From assembly GCF_005887115.1 (NCBI RefSeq), contig NZ_PNCJ01000041.1, positions 1 to 64,000 on the forward strand: a stretch of 64,000 bases of DNA. The letters are read 5' to 3'. The first letter of the stretch is position 1. Every line of letters starts with the position of its first letter. The position numbers were made by a program, and so were the translations under genes. The notes under the pieces were generated by a model, which made no database searches, was not told where the DNA came from, and saw nothing but the letters and a program-made list of their open reading frames with translations. The DNA comes from Pseudoalteromonas rubra (lineage in GTDB: Bacteria; Pseudomonadota; Gammaproteobacteria; Enterobacterales; Alteromonadaceae). Positions 44,182 through 53,650 of the stretch are shown piece after piece.

Positions 44182-45690
44182 CTAAATCAGGCTTTTACGC
44201 TGATTCGACGGTGGGATAGCCAAAGACTCTCGGTATTTGGCAATTGTACGTCTAGCCACTTTGATCCCTTGATCTGCTAATACATCCGCAATTTTGCTGT
44301 CACTCAATGGCTTAGCTGTATTCTCTGCGGCAATTAGCTTTTTGATCAATGCTCTGATTGCAGTCGAAGAGCATTCTCCTCCGTTTTCAGTGCTGACATG
44401 GCTTGAGAAGAAATACTTCAACTCATAAATACCGCGTGGCGTGTGCATATACTTTTGCGTTGTTACACGTGAAATCGTGGACTCATGCATGTCGACCATT
44501 TCGGCCACATCATTGAGGACCATCGGCTTCATTGCCTCGGGGCCATGTTCAAAGAATGCCTGTTGTTGTTGCACAATGCAATTGGTAACTTTCAATAAAG
44601 TTTCATTGCGGCTTTCAAGACTTTTAATAAACCATTTTGCCTCTTGCAAGTGCGAGCGGATAAATTGGCTGTCTGTACTCGACTTGACTGAACGGGACAT
44701 AGCAGCATAGTGATCGTTTACTCTGATCTTCGGCATAGAGTCCGGATTGAGTTCAACAACCCAGCGGCCTTTCACTTTTTTCACCGAGACATCCGGTATC
44801 ACATAGTCTGCTTCTTCTTGCACTATGCTGGCGGCTGGCTTTGGGTTAAGACTGTGGATCAGGGTCATGACTTCTTTAAGCTCAGCTTCTTTGAGCTTAG
44901 TCTTTTTCATCAAAGTGCGGTAATCGCGGCTGGCCAGCAAATCAATGTGCTCAGTCAGGATTTCTTTGGTTTGAGTGAGCCAGGGGGTGTTGCGATCAAA
45001 CTGGTTGAGCTGGATACACAAGCATTCCTGCAAGCTGCGCGCTGCAATGCCAACGGGATCGAATAATTGCACCCGTTTCAGTACGGCTTCAACTTCGTCC
45101 AGTTCTATGTGTTCGTCGTCATTGTCCTGATTCATGCTCTCAACAATGTCTTCGCAGCTGATGGTCAATAAACCAGCGTCGTCAACGGCTTCGACGATTG
45201 CCAGAGCAATGGCTCTGTCAGTTGGGCTAAAGGGAGTGAGCTCCAGTTGCCACATCATGTATTCTTGCAGCGTCTCAGTAGTTTTGCCCTGATAGATGGT
45301 TTCATCTTCTGGCATCGGGCCAGAGCTGCTTGCCGGGGCGGCACTGATGTACTCATCCCAGGTGACGTCCATTGCCAGATCCTCACTGACTGTGTCTTTG
45401 TTTAATGCAGCGTCGCTGTCTTGCTCATAGTCACTGACAGCCGAGTCCTCAAAGCTGTCACTATCATTGGTTGCGTGTTGGTCTAACTCAGTATCCGATT
45501 TGGACTGTGTTTCATTATCGTGTGATTCAGACTCACCTTCTTCCACTTCCAACAAAGGATTGCTATCAAGCGCTTCTTGGATTTCTTGTTGGAGATCTAG
45601 CGTACTCAACTGTAACAGACGAATAGCCTGTTGCAGCTGTGGTGTCATTGTCAGTTGCTGCCCCATGCGCAGCTGTAGCGATTGCCTCAT
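44182..45690 (-). CDS. rpoN: RNA polymerase sigma-54 factor
   Basis: 502 residues. A Gln-rich activator-binding region (MGQQLTMTPQLQQAIRLLQLS) starts the protein, then an acidic region II (about 55-125), the core-binding region, an HTH and the RpoN box VARRTIAKYR (about 482). Sigma-54 needs an enhancer-binding ATPase and drives nitrogen, motility and other genes. Its acidic insert accounts for the length above E. coli (477). Confidence 0.97.
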   Translation of the reverse strand: MRQSLQLRMGQQLTMTPQLQQAIRLLQLSTLDLQQEIQEALDSNPLLEVEEGESESHDNETQSKSDTELDQHATNDSDSFEDSAVSDYEQDSDAALNKDTVSEDLAMDVTWDEYISAAPASSSGPMPEDETIYQGKTTETLQEYMMWQLELTPFSPTDRAIALAIVEAVDDAGLLTISCEDIVESMNQDNDDEHIELDEVEAVLKRVQLFDPVGIAARSLQECLCIQLNQFDRNTPWLTQTKEILTEHIDLLASRDYRTLMKKTKLKEAELKEVMTLIHSLNPKPAASIVQEEADYVIPDVSVKKVKGRWVVELNPDSMPKIRVNDHYAAMSRSVKSSTDSQFIRSHLQEAKWFIKSLESRNETLLKVTNCIVQQQQAFFEHGPEAMKPMVLNDVAEMVDMHESTISRVTTQKYMHTPRGIYELKYFFSSHVSTENGGECSSTAIRALIKKLIAAENTAKPLSDSKIADVLADQGIKVARRTIAKYRESLAIPPSNQRKSLI

Positions 45691-45734
45691 GTATCTCTAA
45701 CAATCCTTTTTGTTATTTACTTCTAATCTTATAA

Positions 45735-46460
45735 CTATAGCCTGAATTGCTCACCTAGGTAGACATCCCGCACGGTTTGATCGGCCAGAACATGCTCCGG
45801 GGTGCCTGCTGCTATCAGTTCACCATGTGACACTATATAAGCTTTCTCACAGACGTCCAGCGTTTCACGCACATTGTGGTCTGTAATCAATACGCCGATA
45901 CCGCGGTTTTTTAGGTGTTCAATAATTTTCTTTATATCTAACACTGAAATGGGATCAACACCAGCGAAAGGCTCATCCAATAAGATAAATTTTGGATCTG
46001 CCGCAAGTGCACGTGCAATTTCTACCCGACGTCGTTCACCGCCCGACAATGCCATGCCCTGGCTGTCGCGGATATGCTGAATATTAAACTCATCTAATAA
46101 CTCGTTGAGGATGACTTCTCTTTGCTCTTTATTAAGTGCTTTACGAGTTTCCAGAATCGCCATCAGGTTTTGATAGACAGTTAGCTTGCGGAAGATCGAG
46201 GACTCTTGTGGCAAATAACCAATGCCCAGGCGTGCTCGGCTGTGCATTGGGAGCAAAGTGATATCTTGGTCATCGATATGGATGCTGCCCTTATCGCTGG
46301 GTACCAGACCCACGATCATGTAGAAAGTTGTGGTTTTACCCGCACCATTAGGGCCCAGGAGGCCAACAATGCTGCCAGCTTCAACGCTCAATTCGACGTT
46401 TTTGACAACTTGTCTGCCCTTGTAGCTCTTGGCCAGTGCTGTGGCTGTTAACTTACTCAC
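45735..46460 (-). CDS. lptB: LPS export ABC transporter ATPase LptB
   Basis: 241 residues with Walker A GPNGAGKTT, signature LSGGERRR and Walker B FILLDEPFAGVDP. LptB2FG extracts LPS from the inner membrane and pushes it through the LptC-LptA bridge. lptF and lptG are not in the window. Overlaps lptA by four bases. Confidence 0.97.
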   Translation of the reverse strand: MSKLTATALAKSYKGRQVVKNVELSVEAGSIVGLLGPNGAGKTTTFYMIVGLVPSDKGSIHIDDQDITLLPMHSRARLGIGYLPQESSIFRKLTVYQNLMAILETRKALNKEQREVILNELLDEFNIQHIRDSQGMALSGGERRRVEIARALAADPKFILLDEPFAGVDPISVLDIKKIIEHLKNRGIGVLITDHNVRETLDVCEKAYIVSHGELIAAGTPEHVLADQTVRDVYLGEQFRL

Positions 46461-46996
46461 GGATTACCCTTCTTTTGTGAATTCTTACTGCTCTCTTTTT
46501 CAGGTAAAAGAATGGTTCTTACACGATTTTTCTCTTGATCGCCCCGTTGCGCGCTGATCAGCTTTTTTTCCATATCATAAACTATGGTTTGTGCGCTGAT
46601 TTTCTGGCCTGCCTGACTTATTTCTGCACCGCCTTTGATGGTCAGCATGCGGTTTGCCACATCATAACGGACTTCTTTGGCGGTTGCTTTTAATAGTGAG
46701 CCATCTGCCTGGCGCTCTTGAAACACCGCCGGGCTACCTGTAGCAACCAGTAGTTGCTTGTTTTTGCCTAGTTCTTCTCTACGATGGACTTCAAGACGAT
46801 CTGCCAAAATTGTTCGGTCACCATGGATGATTTCAACGTTCTCTTCGAATACGCCGATATTGGTTTGCAATTGGGCCAGCTGAGTTCCCGAGCTGATAAT
46901 GACCTGGTCGGCTACCGTATCTTCTGCATAAGCACTTGGGTGAAAAGCACTTAATGTGCACAGCAGGATCAGGGAATAAGTTAATTTATTGCTCAT
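46457..46996 (-). CDS. lptA: LPS periplasmic bridge protein LptA
   Basis: 179 residues with a signal peptide (LTYSLILLCTLSAFHPSAYA) and an OstA-like beta-jellyroll (IIHGDRTILADRLEVHRREE, MLTIKGGAEISQAGQKISAQ). It forms the LPS slide between membranes. Start chosen at 46996 to give the signal peptide; an upstream frame to 47053 overlaps lptC by more. It overlaps the lptC end by eleven bases. Confidence 0.95.
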   Translation of the reverse strand: MSNKLTYSLILLCTLSAFHPSAYAEDTVADQVIISSGTQLAQLQTNIGVFEENVEIIHGDRTILADRLEVHRREELGKNKQLLVATGSPAVFQERQADGSLLKATAKEVRYDVANRMLTIKGGAEISQAGQKISAQTIVYDMEKKLISAQRGDQEKNRVRTILLPEKESSKNSQKKGNP

Positions 46997-47540
46997 AATA
47001 AATCGTTTTAGTGTGGTTGATGAGTTCAATGATTTCGGTATTGAGATCGGCAACCAACCCCTTACCCGAAATGGTTAAGTTAGGCCCAGTAATTTCAACC
47101 GGGTGCTCGGAGCGCATGTGTTTTTCGCTAATATCGACTTGTACATGATCCGCATTGATGTGCTTTATCATCGCATTGTCGGTCAGGTTTGTTGCTTGCA
47201 CTTTACCCTCTAATATCAGCGTGTTGTTGCCATATAAAGTGGCTTCATTGGCTTTTAATTGCCAGTTTTGCTGATCGTTGTGAAGTGTAAAAATGGGCGC
47301 AGTAAAGTGGCTGAAGCCGAGTTCCTGATAGAGCTCCATTCTGTCAGCGGTGATTTGGTAGCTAAGCTGGCCATTCTCGGCATAATTAGTCTGCTTAAGA
47401 TCGAGCGCGACATAGTCAGGCTTGGCTAACACTTCTTCTGATTGTGGCGCTGTTTGACCTGATTGCGTTAAATAAGGGTACCACAGCCAAAGCATGGTCA
47501 GGCTGAATGCAAAGAGCAATAAGACACGAAGCACGGTCAT
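46986..47540 (-). CDS. lptC: LPS export protein LptC
   Basis: 184 residues (E. coli 191), with an N-terminal membrane anchor (about 5-20, LLLFAFSLTMLWLWY) and an OstA-like periplasmic domain. LptC receives LPS from LptB2FG and hands it to LptA. Overlaps kdsC by four bases (ATGA). Confidence 0.94.
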   Translation of the reverse strand: MTVLRVLLLFAFSLTMLWLWYPYLTQSGQTAPQSEEVLAKPDYVALDLKQTNYAENGQLSYQITADRMELYQELGFSHFTAPIFTLHNDQQNWQLKANEATLYGNNTLILEGKVQATNLTDNAMIKHINADHVQVDISEKHMRSEHPVEITGPNLTISGKGLVADLNTEIIELINHTKTIYYEQ

Positions 47541-48088
47541 ATGCTGCTGCCTTCATATCCTAAGGGTTTATTCTGGCACAGCAACAGTAAGTCAGTCAGT
47601 TCGCGTACTGCACCATAGCCGCCTGGCAATAGGGTGGTGTAGTCAGCATGACGGATCACCATTGGGTGCGCATCATTCACCGCGACAGACAGGCCAACCT
47701 TGAGCATCACAGGTAAATCTGGGGCGTCATCGCCAATGTAAGCAATCTCATGGTCTGCAAGTTGCAGTTTATCTTTCAATTCAGCGTAACCTTGCAACTT
47801 GTTCTCCATCCCCTGATAGATATGTTTAACGTTGAGGCTAGTCATACGTTGCTTAACTATCTGTGAATGTCGGCCAGTGATGACTGCAACTTCGACGCCG
47901 CCGTTGATCAATGCTTTGATCCCAAAGCCATCTTTAGTATTGAAGGCTTTAAGCTCTTCACCTTGGTTGCCCAGATAAATACGGCCATCAGAGAATACCC
48001 CATCGATATCACAGATCAGGAGTTTAATAGCCTGCGCTTTATGAACAACTGCGTTGTCAATGGGCTGATATAGGTCAGAAAACAGCAT
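47537..48088 (-). CDS. kdsC: Kdo-8-phosphate phosphatase
   Basis: 183 residues, HAD-family C0 type without cap domain. The nucleophile motif is ICDIDGVFSDG (about 27-37), motif II VITGRHS, and motif III GDDAPDLPVM. Removes the phosphate from Kdo 8-phosphate in LPS synthesis. Directly abuts kdsD. Confidence 0.95.
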   Translation of the reverse strand: MLFSDLYQPIDNAVVHKAQAIKLLICDIDGVFSDGRIYLGNQGEELKAFNTKDGFGIKALINGGVEVAVITGRHSQIVKQRMTSLNVKHIYQGMENKLQGYAELKDKLQLADHEIAYIGDDAPDLPVMLKVGLSVAVNDAHPMVIRHADYTTLLPGGYGAVRELTDLLLLCQNKPLGYEGSSI

Positions 48089-49060
48089 TTATAATACTCC
48101 TGCTCGCAGTAAATCTTGCATATTTAACGCGCCGATTGGGCAACCTTGCTCATCAATAACAATGAGACCATTGATGCGTTTTTTCTCCATGATATGCAGT
48201 GCTTCTGCTGCCAACATATCCCGTGTCACTGTAGTACAGTGCTTCGTCATCACAGATTCGATTAAAGTGTTATGTAAATCAAGTCGTTGTTCAATAATAC
48301 GGCGTAAGTCCCCATCTGTGAACAAGCCTCTGAGTTGACCTTTGTCATCGACAATGGTGGTCATACCCAGACCTTTGCCTGACATTTCAAATAAGGCGTC
48401 AGTTATAGTGCAGCCTAGCGCCACAATGGGCACCGCTTTACCTGTGTGCATCACATCCGCTAATGTAAGCAGCAGACGTTTTCCCAGGCTGCCTCCGGGA
48501 TGAGACAGGGCAAAATCATCAGCTGTAAAGCCTCGGGCTTCCAGCAAAGCTACCGCCAACGCATCTCCCATTACCAGAGTAGCTGTGGTACTGGCTGTTG
48601 GTGCCAGCCCCAGCGGGCAGGCTTCTTTTGATACTTTAATACACAGGTGGATATCTGCCAGTCTGGCCATGCTCGACTCAGCGTTCCCTGTCATACTGAT
48701 GACCTGTGCGCCAATGCGTTTAATCACAGGCACAATGGCCAGTACTTCATGGGTTTCCCCGGAATTTGAGATCAGAAGCACAACATCGTCGGTCGTGATC
48801 ATCCCCAAATCACCATGACTTGCTTCACCTGGGTGAACAAAAAACGCAGGTGTACCTGTGCTGGCAAGCGTGGCGGCTATTTTATTGCCGATATGACCTG
48901 ACTTGCCCATACCAACGACAATAATACGACCACGACACTGCAACATGAGTTCACAGGCAGCAGCAAACTGGGTGTCAATATATTGGGTTATTTCTTCAAT
49001 AGCCTGCTTTTCTATCTCCAAGACTTGTTTGGCAGAACCAATAAAATTATGGGTGTTCAT
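48089..49060 (-). CDS. kdsD: Arabinose-5-phosphate isomerase
   Basis: 323 residues: a SIS sugar-isomerase domain (about 35-180; GMGKSGHIGNKIAATLASTGTPAFFVHPGEASHGDLG) followed by two CBS domains. KdsD makes D-arabinose 5-phosphate, the first Kdo precursor. It precedes kdsC and follows yrbG by nine bases. Confidence 0.95.
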   Translation of the reverse strand: MNTHNFIGSAKQVLEIEKQAIEEITQYIDTQFAAACELMLQCRGRIIVVGMGKSGHIGNKIAATLASTGTPAFFVHPGEASHGDLGMITTDDVVLLISNSGETHEVLAIVPVIKRIGAQVISMTGNAESSMARLADIHLCIKVSKEACPLGLAPTASTTATLVMGDALAVALLEARGFTADDFALSHPGGSLGKRLLLTLADVMHTGKAVPIVALGCTITDALFEMSGKGLGMTTIVDDKGQLRGLFTDGDLRRIIEQRLDLHNTLIESVMTKHCTTVTRDMLAAEALHIMEKKRINGLIVIDEQGCPIGALNMQDLLRAGVL

Positions 49061-49069
49061 GCTGCTTCC

Positions 49070-50029
49070 TCAAATAATGAAGTACATATAACCGGCGAAA
49101 GCGCTCAAGAGCAAACCACCTTCAAAACGATTGATCTGTCGGCGACCTTTGAGGCTCAGGCTCATTACTACCAGTGCGGCGGTTGCGCCCAGCATGACAT
49201 AGATGTCTCGGTTAGCGATGTTACTGTCCAGTTCTGCAGGGTTAAGGATCCCTGCGATAGACAAGACTGCCAGAATATTAAAGATGTTCGAACCGATTAT
49301 ATTGCCCAGCACCAGGTCATCTTCATTTTTAAGAACACCAGCTACGCAAGCGGCGAGTTCAGGTAAGCTCGTTCCGATAGCGATGATTGTCAGGCCGATC
49401 AGCAGGTCACTCATGCCAAAATATTTTGCAATATCTACCGCTGAATCGACTAGGTAGTCAGCACTGACTGGCAGTAGGATCATACCGACGACCAGCCAGA
49501 ATATAGCCTTGCTCATCGGGACATCACTCGGTACTTCGTCGCAGGCTTCTGAAATCAGTGGGTCGTCCTGGTCGGTTTTACCGGTTTTAGAGATGTAGAT
49601 GAGACCGCCGATGAAGACCAAAAAGCCAATCAGCAACAGCCAGCCTTCGAGCGCGCTAAAATGGTTGTCGCTGATGATAAACCACGCAGCCAATGACACG
49701 ACAACCAATAGTGGTATTTCACGTTTTAAAATGCCAGAGCCGACGCCAAGCGGGCGTAACATCGCGGTGATGCCAAGTACCATCAGAATATTTGCAATGT
49801 TTGAACCTACGGCATTACCAACGGCGGTGTCTGTTTTGTCAACCAGCGCTGCTTGCGCGGCGACCATCATCTCAGGTGCTGATGAGCCCATTGCAACGAT
49901 AGTCAAACCCACAATTAACGTTGGTACCCCAAGGTTTTTAGCCAGTGCAGCCGCGCCATACACGAAGCGATCTGCACTCCAAACCAGGGCAATGAATCCA
50001 AGAATGAGAATGACAAACGATAAAACCAT
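49070..50029 (-). CDS. yrbG: Calcium/sodium antiporter (YrbG/CaxA-type)
   Basis: 319 residues with ten hydrophobic helices arranged as two inverted repeats. The alpha motifs are GNAVGSNIANILMVLG and GNIIGSNIFNILAVL, with ApSAPEM/SLPEL in the paired helices, as in the K+-independent Na+/Ca2+ exchanger family. First gene of a long leftward run to mgtE. Divergent from mlaF. Confidence 0.92.
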   Translation of the reverse strand: MVLSFVILILGFIALVWSADRFVYGAAALAKNLGVPTLIVGLTIVAMGSSAPEMMVAAQAALVDKTDTAVGNAVGSNIANILMVLGITAMLRPLGVGSGILKREIPLLVVVSLAAWFIISDNHFSALEGWLLLIGFLVFIGGLIYISKTGKTDQDDPLISEACDEVPSDVPMSKAIFWLVVGMILLPVSADYLVDSAVDIAKYFGMSDLLIGLTIIAIGTSLPELAACVAGVLKNEDDLVLGNIIGSNIFNILAVLSIAGILNPAELDSNIANRDIYVMLGATAALVVMSLSLKGRRQINRFEGGLLLSAFAGYMYFII

Positions 50030-50257
50030 GAAGTCTAAGCCAAGTTACTAAATTCAATGGCGCTGATAGTATCAAATAGCTTATCAAATGTATAAATAAA
50101 GTCATCGGCTTTGGGCAATGCAAACGCAGAGAGTAGTGTCAATTTCCTACAAGATTTGTGGTGAATGAATTACAAAATTTTACCATTAAGGGTTTTCCAT
50201 CTCGCGGCAAAACAACGTATTATTCCACAATTGAAAAAGTATGATGTGGAGAGCGAC

Positions 50258-51064
50258 TTGACGCAGTCAATAGTTGAAGTCAGGGATTTGACCTTTTCTC
50301 GTGGTGAAAGGACAATCTACAAAAATATGAGTTTCTCCGTTCCCAAAGGGAAAATTACGGCCATCATGGGACCCAGTGGTATCGGTAAAACCACCATGTT
50401 GCGTCTGATCGGAGGTCAACTCAAGCCGGATAGTGGTGAGATCCTCTTCTCTGGTGACAGCATTCCTTCTATGTCTCGTCAGGCATTGTATCAGGCACGT
50501 AAGCGCATGAGCATGTTGTTCCAAAGCGGGGCCTTGTTCACGGATATGTCTGTTTTTGACAATATCGCCTTCCCACTGCGCGAGCATACCAAACTAAGTG
50601 AAGAGCTGATCCGTCTGGTGGTGCTTATGAAGCTGCAGGCGGTTGGTCTGCGTGGCGCTCGGGATCTCATGCCCTCGGAGTTGTCGGGGGGGATGGCGCG
50701 CCGTGCAGCGCTGGCCAGAGCCATCGCGCTTGACCCGGAACTGATTATGTATGACGAGCCGTTTGCAGGGCAAGATCCCATTTCTATGGGGGTCTTAGTG
50801 CGCCTGATTAAATCGCTGAATGAAGTATTGGGATTATCCTCTTTGATAGTAACGCACGATGTAACCGAGGTACTAAGTATCGCCGATCATGTTGTGATCA
50901 TTGCGGAGCAAGGTGTTATCGGCAGTGGTACGCCGGAGCAGATGTTGGCCCATGAATCACCTCTGGTTCAACAATTCTTGCAAGGCCATTCTGACGGGCC
51001 GGTACCATTCCACTTTGATGCAGCTCCTTACGAAGATGAGTTACTTGCAGGGGGAAGCCATTAA
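50258..51064 (+). CDS. mlaF: Mla phospholipid transporter ATPase MlaF
   Basis: 268 residues from the TTG at 50258. Walker A GPSGIGKTT, signature ELSGGMARR and Walker B LIMYDEPFAGQDP are intact. MlaF powers the MlaFEDB complex that moves phospholipids between the outer-membrane and inner-membrane sides. The TTG has a TGGAG ribosome binding site six bases upstream, and the resulting length equals E. coli (269). A longer frame from ATG 50165 would add 31 residues that do not resemble the family; it is possible but less likely. mlaE begins at the mlaF stop. Confidence 0.9.
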   Translation: MTQSIVEVRDLTFSRGERTIYKNMSFSVPKGKITAIMGPSGIGKTTMLRLIGGQLKPDSGEILFSGDSIPSMSRQALYQARKRMSMLFQSGALFTDMSVFDNIAFPLREHTKLSEELIRLVVLMKLQAVGLRGARDLMPSELSGGMARRAALARAIALDPELIMYDEPFAGQDPISMGVLVRLIKSLNEVLGLSSLIVTHDVTEVLSIADHVVIIAEQGVIGSGTPEQMLAHESPLVQQFLQGHSDGPVPFHFDAAPYEDELLAGGSH

Positions 51065-51840
51065 TGGATTTTTTGCAGAAATTGGGCCATAAGACGCTGA
51101 ATCGATTTGCTTCATTAGGTCGAGCGACCAGAATGCTGATAGGGGCGCTGTGCAGTATGCCCAATATCAGAAAAGGCGGGCCTTTGTTGGTACGCCAGCT
51201 TTATATGGTTGGCCATCAGTCGTTGCTTATCATTATGGTCTCTGGTCTGTTTATTGGCATGGTATTGGCTTTACAAGGATACACAGTACTGGTTGATTAC
51301 GGGGCTGAAGACAGTCTGGGTCCGCTTGTCGCGCTGAGTTTATTGCGAGAACTGGGACCTGTGGTTACAGCACTACTGTTTGCAGGTCGTGCGGGCAGTG
51401 CATTGACCGCGGAAATAGGCCTCATGAAAGCGACTGAGCAACTATCCAGTCTTGAAATGATGGCAATTGATCCTTTAAAACGGGTGATTTCACCGCGTTT
51501 TTGGGCAGGCTTCATCAGCATGCCGCTGCTTGCTTTGATTTTTTCCGCTATCGCCATTCTTGGTGCGCACTTAGTTGGTGTCGATTGGCTGGGTGTCGAT
51601 TCAGGTAGCTTCTGGTCCATTATGCAATCTCAGGTCTCTTTTGAGCAGGATATTGTCAATGGTTTGATTAAAAGTTTTGTATTTGCGCTCATCGTGACCT
51701 GGATTGCGCTATACAAAGGATATGACTGTATCCCAACGTCTGAGGGGATCAGTAAAGCCACTACAGAAACGGTGGTTCATTCTTCTCTTGCTGTTCTGGG
51801 CTTCGACTTTGTTCTGACAGCAGTGATGTTTTCAAGTTAA
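51064..51840 (+). CDS. mlaE: Mla transporter permease MlaE
   Basis: 258 residues with about five membrane helices. The family motif (VTALLFAGRAGSALTAEIGLMKATEQ) is present. It is the membrane subunit beneath the MlaD ring. The start overlaps the mlaF stop (TAATG). Confidence 0.96.
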   Translation: MDFLQKLGHKTLNRFASLGRATRMLIGALCSMPNIRKGGPLLVRQLYMVGHQSLLIIMVSGLFIGMVLALQGYTVLVDYGAEDSLGPLVALSLLRELGPVVTALLFAGRAGSALTAEIGLMKATEQLSSLEMMAIDPLKRVISPRFWAGFISMPLLALIFSAIAILGAHLVGVDWLGVDSGSFWSIMQSQVSFEQDIVNGLIKSFVFALIVTWIALYKGYDCIPTSEGISKATTETVVHSSLAVLGFDFVLTAVMFSS

Positions 51841-51854
51841 GGGTTTGTAGAAAC

Positions 51855-52400
51855 ATGAATACACGGAAAATTGAAATACTTGTAGGCCTATTCGTTGCCT
51901 TGGGTGTGGCCGCCTTTGTTATGCTAGCACTCAAGGTTGCGAATGCAGGGATCAGCGGCAATAGTGAAACCTACACACTGCAGGCCAAATTTGACAACAT
52001 CGGGTCACTTAAAACACGCGCACCTATCAAAGTGGGTGGAGTAGTGATTGGTCGTGTTGACGGGATCAGTATCCATCCGCAAGAGTTTGTGCCTGTCGTA
52101 AGTATGAGTATTGACAGACATTATGAGTGTCAGTTTTCAGATACTACGTCGGTCTCTATTCTCACCTCAGGTATATTAGGAGAGCAATATCTGGGTATTT
52201 CCCCGGTGATTGCCTCTAAATCCGCCAAGCAGAGCTGTCTAGGCGAGGAAGTGGTAAACAACGATGAGCTCGACCTGGGTGAACTGTTTGGCGTTGAAAG
52301 CGCTGCACTTAAAGATGGTGATATGATCACCGATACTAAGTCTGCATTAGTTCTGGAAGAACTGATCGGCCAATTCCTGTTCAATCAAAGTAGTGAGTAA
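51855..52400 (+). CDS. mlaD: Mla transporter MCE-domain subunit MlaD
   Basis: 181 residues (E. coli 183), one N-terminal membrane helix and an MCE domain (about 38-116; NIGSLKTRAPIKVGGVVIGRV). MlaD hexamers form the periplasmic lipid-binding ring. Begins 14 bases after mlaE. Confidence 0.95.
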   Translation: MNTRKIEILVGLFVALGVAAFVMLALKVANAGISGNSETYTLQAKFDNIGSLKTRAPIKVGGVVIGRVDGISIHPQEFVPVVSMSIDRHYECQFSDTTSVSILTSGILGEQYLGISPVIASKSAKQSCLGEEVVNNDELDLGELFGVESAALKDGDMITDTKSALVLEELIGQFLFNQSSE

Positions 52401-52405
52401 TAACC

Positions 52406-53089
52406 ATGATGGCGAAAGTTTTGGGATTCATCGCAAGTGTTTTTATGATTGTACTTGCCAGTACCGTGTCTGCCAGCGAAGTCGATCTGACTAACCCTTA
52501 TACTATGGTACAACAAGTTGCAGATAATACTTTTAAACGTGTAACCAAAGATCAGGCTAAAATTGAGCAGAGCAAAGAGCACCTCAGAGTCATCGTAGAA
52601 GAAGAGCTGTTGCCGTATATCGATTACAAATATGCTGCCTATCGGGTATTGGGCAGTCATATTCAGAAAGTCCGTAATATCGAGGATAAGGAAGAGAAGC
52701 GCCAGGCGATAGAGCATATCCGTATTTTTATTGACGTGTTTAAGTCATATCTGGTTGCGACGTATGCAGGGGTGTTCACTCAATATACAGACCAGAAAGT
52801 CGAGTTTGAACCAGCTCGTGACGCTGAAGATGATAAAATTGCCATTGTGAAAACTAAGATCGTTGAAGCCGGGAAGCCGGATATTAAAATCGATTTTAAA
52901 GTGCGCCGAGATAGCAATGGCCATTGGCGTGCCTTTGACATGATGGCAGAAGGGATCAGTCTATTGGATGCCAAGCAATCTGAGCTGCACGGTATATTAC
53001 GCCAGCAAGGCATTGAGCATGTAATTGAGTTACTGGACAAGAAAAGCAAACTGCCTGTGCAGTTTCGAGGTGATGACGGCAATGCCTAA
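52406..53089 (+). CDS. mlaC: Mla periplasmic lipid carrier MlaC
   Basis: 227 residues with a signal peptide ending at VSA near 24 and the MlaC/Tol-Pal-like fold (YIDYKYAAYRVLG, FIDVFKSYLVATYAG). Shuttles phospholipid between the outer-membrane MlaA and the MlaFEDB complex. No mlaA gene is in the window. Overlaps mlaB by eight bases. Confidence 0.94.
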   Translation: MMAKVLGFIASVFMIVLASTVSASEVDLTNPYTMVQQVADNTFKRVTKDQAKIEQSKEHLRVIVEEELLPYIDYKYAAYRVLGSHIQKVRNIEDKEEKRQAIEHIRIFIDVFKSYLVATYAGVFTQYTDQKVEFEPARDAEDDKIAIVKTKIVEAGKPDIKIDFKVRRDSNGHWRAFDMMAEGISLLDAKQSELHGILRQQGIEHVIELLDKKSKLPVQFRGDDGNA

Positions 53090-53375
53090 TTTGCAATTTA
53101 CCAAACCCGCTGCAGACACTGTGGCGGTCGTCGGGGAATTAACCCGAGATAGTCTCACAAATGAATCGCTTCTTAACCAGTTGCTAGAAAATGCGCAGTC
53201 AGTCCTGTATTTTGACCTTTCTGAGGTATCCAGGGTTGACACCGCGGGCTTAGCTTGGTTAATTCACTCTTTAGGCAAATTAAAGCAGCAAGACGTACGT
53301 CTTGAGTTAAAAAATGTACCTGATCAGCTACAAAACCTAATGGCATTAGGTCAGGTCAGTAACCTATTTGAGTGA
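53082..53375 (+). CDS. mlaB: STAS-domain subunit MlaB
   Basis: 97 residues forming a STAS domain (LYFDLSEVSRVDTAGLAWLIHSL, with the conserved DTAG). MlaB stabilises MlaF. The ATG at 53082 overlaps the mlaC stop; the in-frame ATG at 53073 lies too close to GAGG to be favoured. Confidence 0.9.
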   Translation: MPNLQFTKPAADTVAVVGELTRDSLTNESLLNQLLENAQSVLYFDLSEVSRVDTAGLAWLIHSLGKLKQQDVRLELKNVPDQLQNLMALGQVSNLFE

Positions 53376-53380
53376 GTCCA

Positions 53381-53638
53381 ATGGAAACAAACCAAGTCGA
53401 AGCTTTACTACAAGAAGCGCTGGAACTTGACGAAGTCAAAGTTAAATCAGAAGGCAGCCATTACGAAGTGATCGCGGTTGGCGGTTGTTTTGAAGATCTG
53501 CGCCGGGTTAAGCGCGAACAAATGGTCTACGCCCCCTTGATGGAAGTGATTAAAGACGGAACAATCCACGCCGTTAGCATCAAAGCTTTCACGCCCACAG
53601 AGTGGCAACGCGAGCGCAAATTTATCTTACCTCAATAA
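53381..53638 (+). CDS. ibaG: BolA family protein IbaG
   Basis: 85 residues (E. coli 84), BolA fold, with VKSEGSHYEVIAVGGCFEDLRRVKREQMVY. BolA/IbaG proteins pair with monothiol glutaredoxins and have been linked to acid response and iron-sulphur trafficking. It sits between mlaB and murA, as in E. coli. GTG at 53372 would extend it by three residues. Confidence 0.93.
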   Translation: METNQVEALLQEALELDEVKVKSEGSHYEVIAVGGCFEDLRRVKREQMVYAPLMEVIKDGTIHAVSIKAFTPTEWQRERKFILPQ

Positions 53639-53650
53639 TCTGGAGCCACA

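Noticed and set aside
50165..50257. A regulatory open frame upstream of mlaF
   Set aside because: It is simply in frame with mlaF with no stop, so it cannot be a separate leader peptide.
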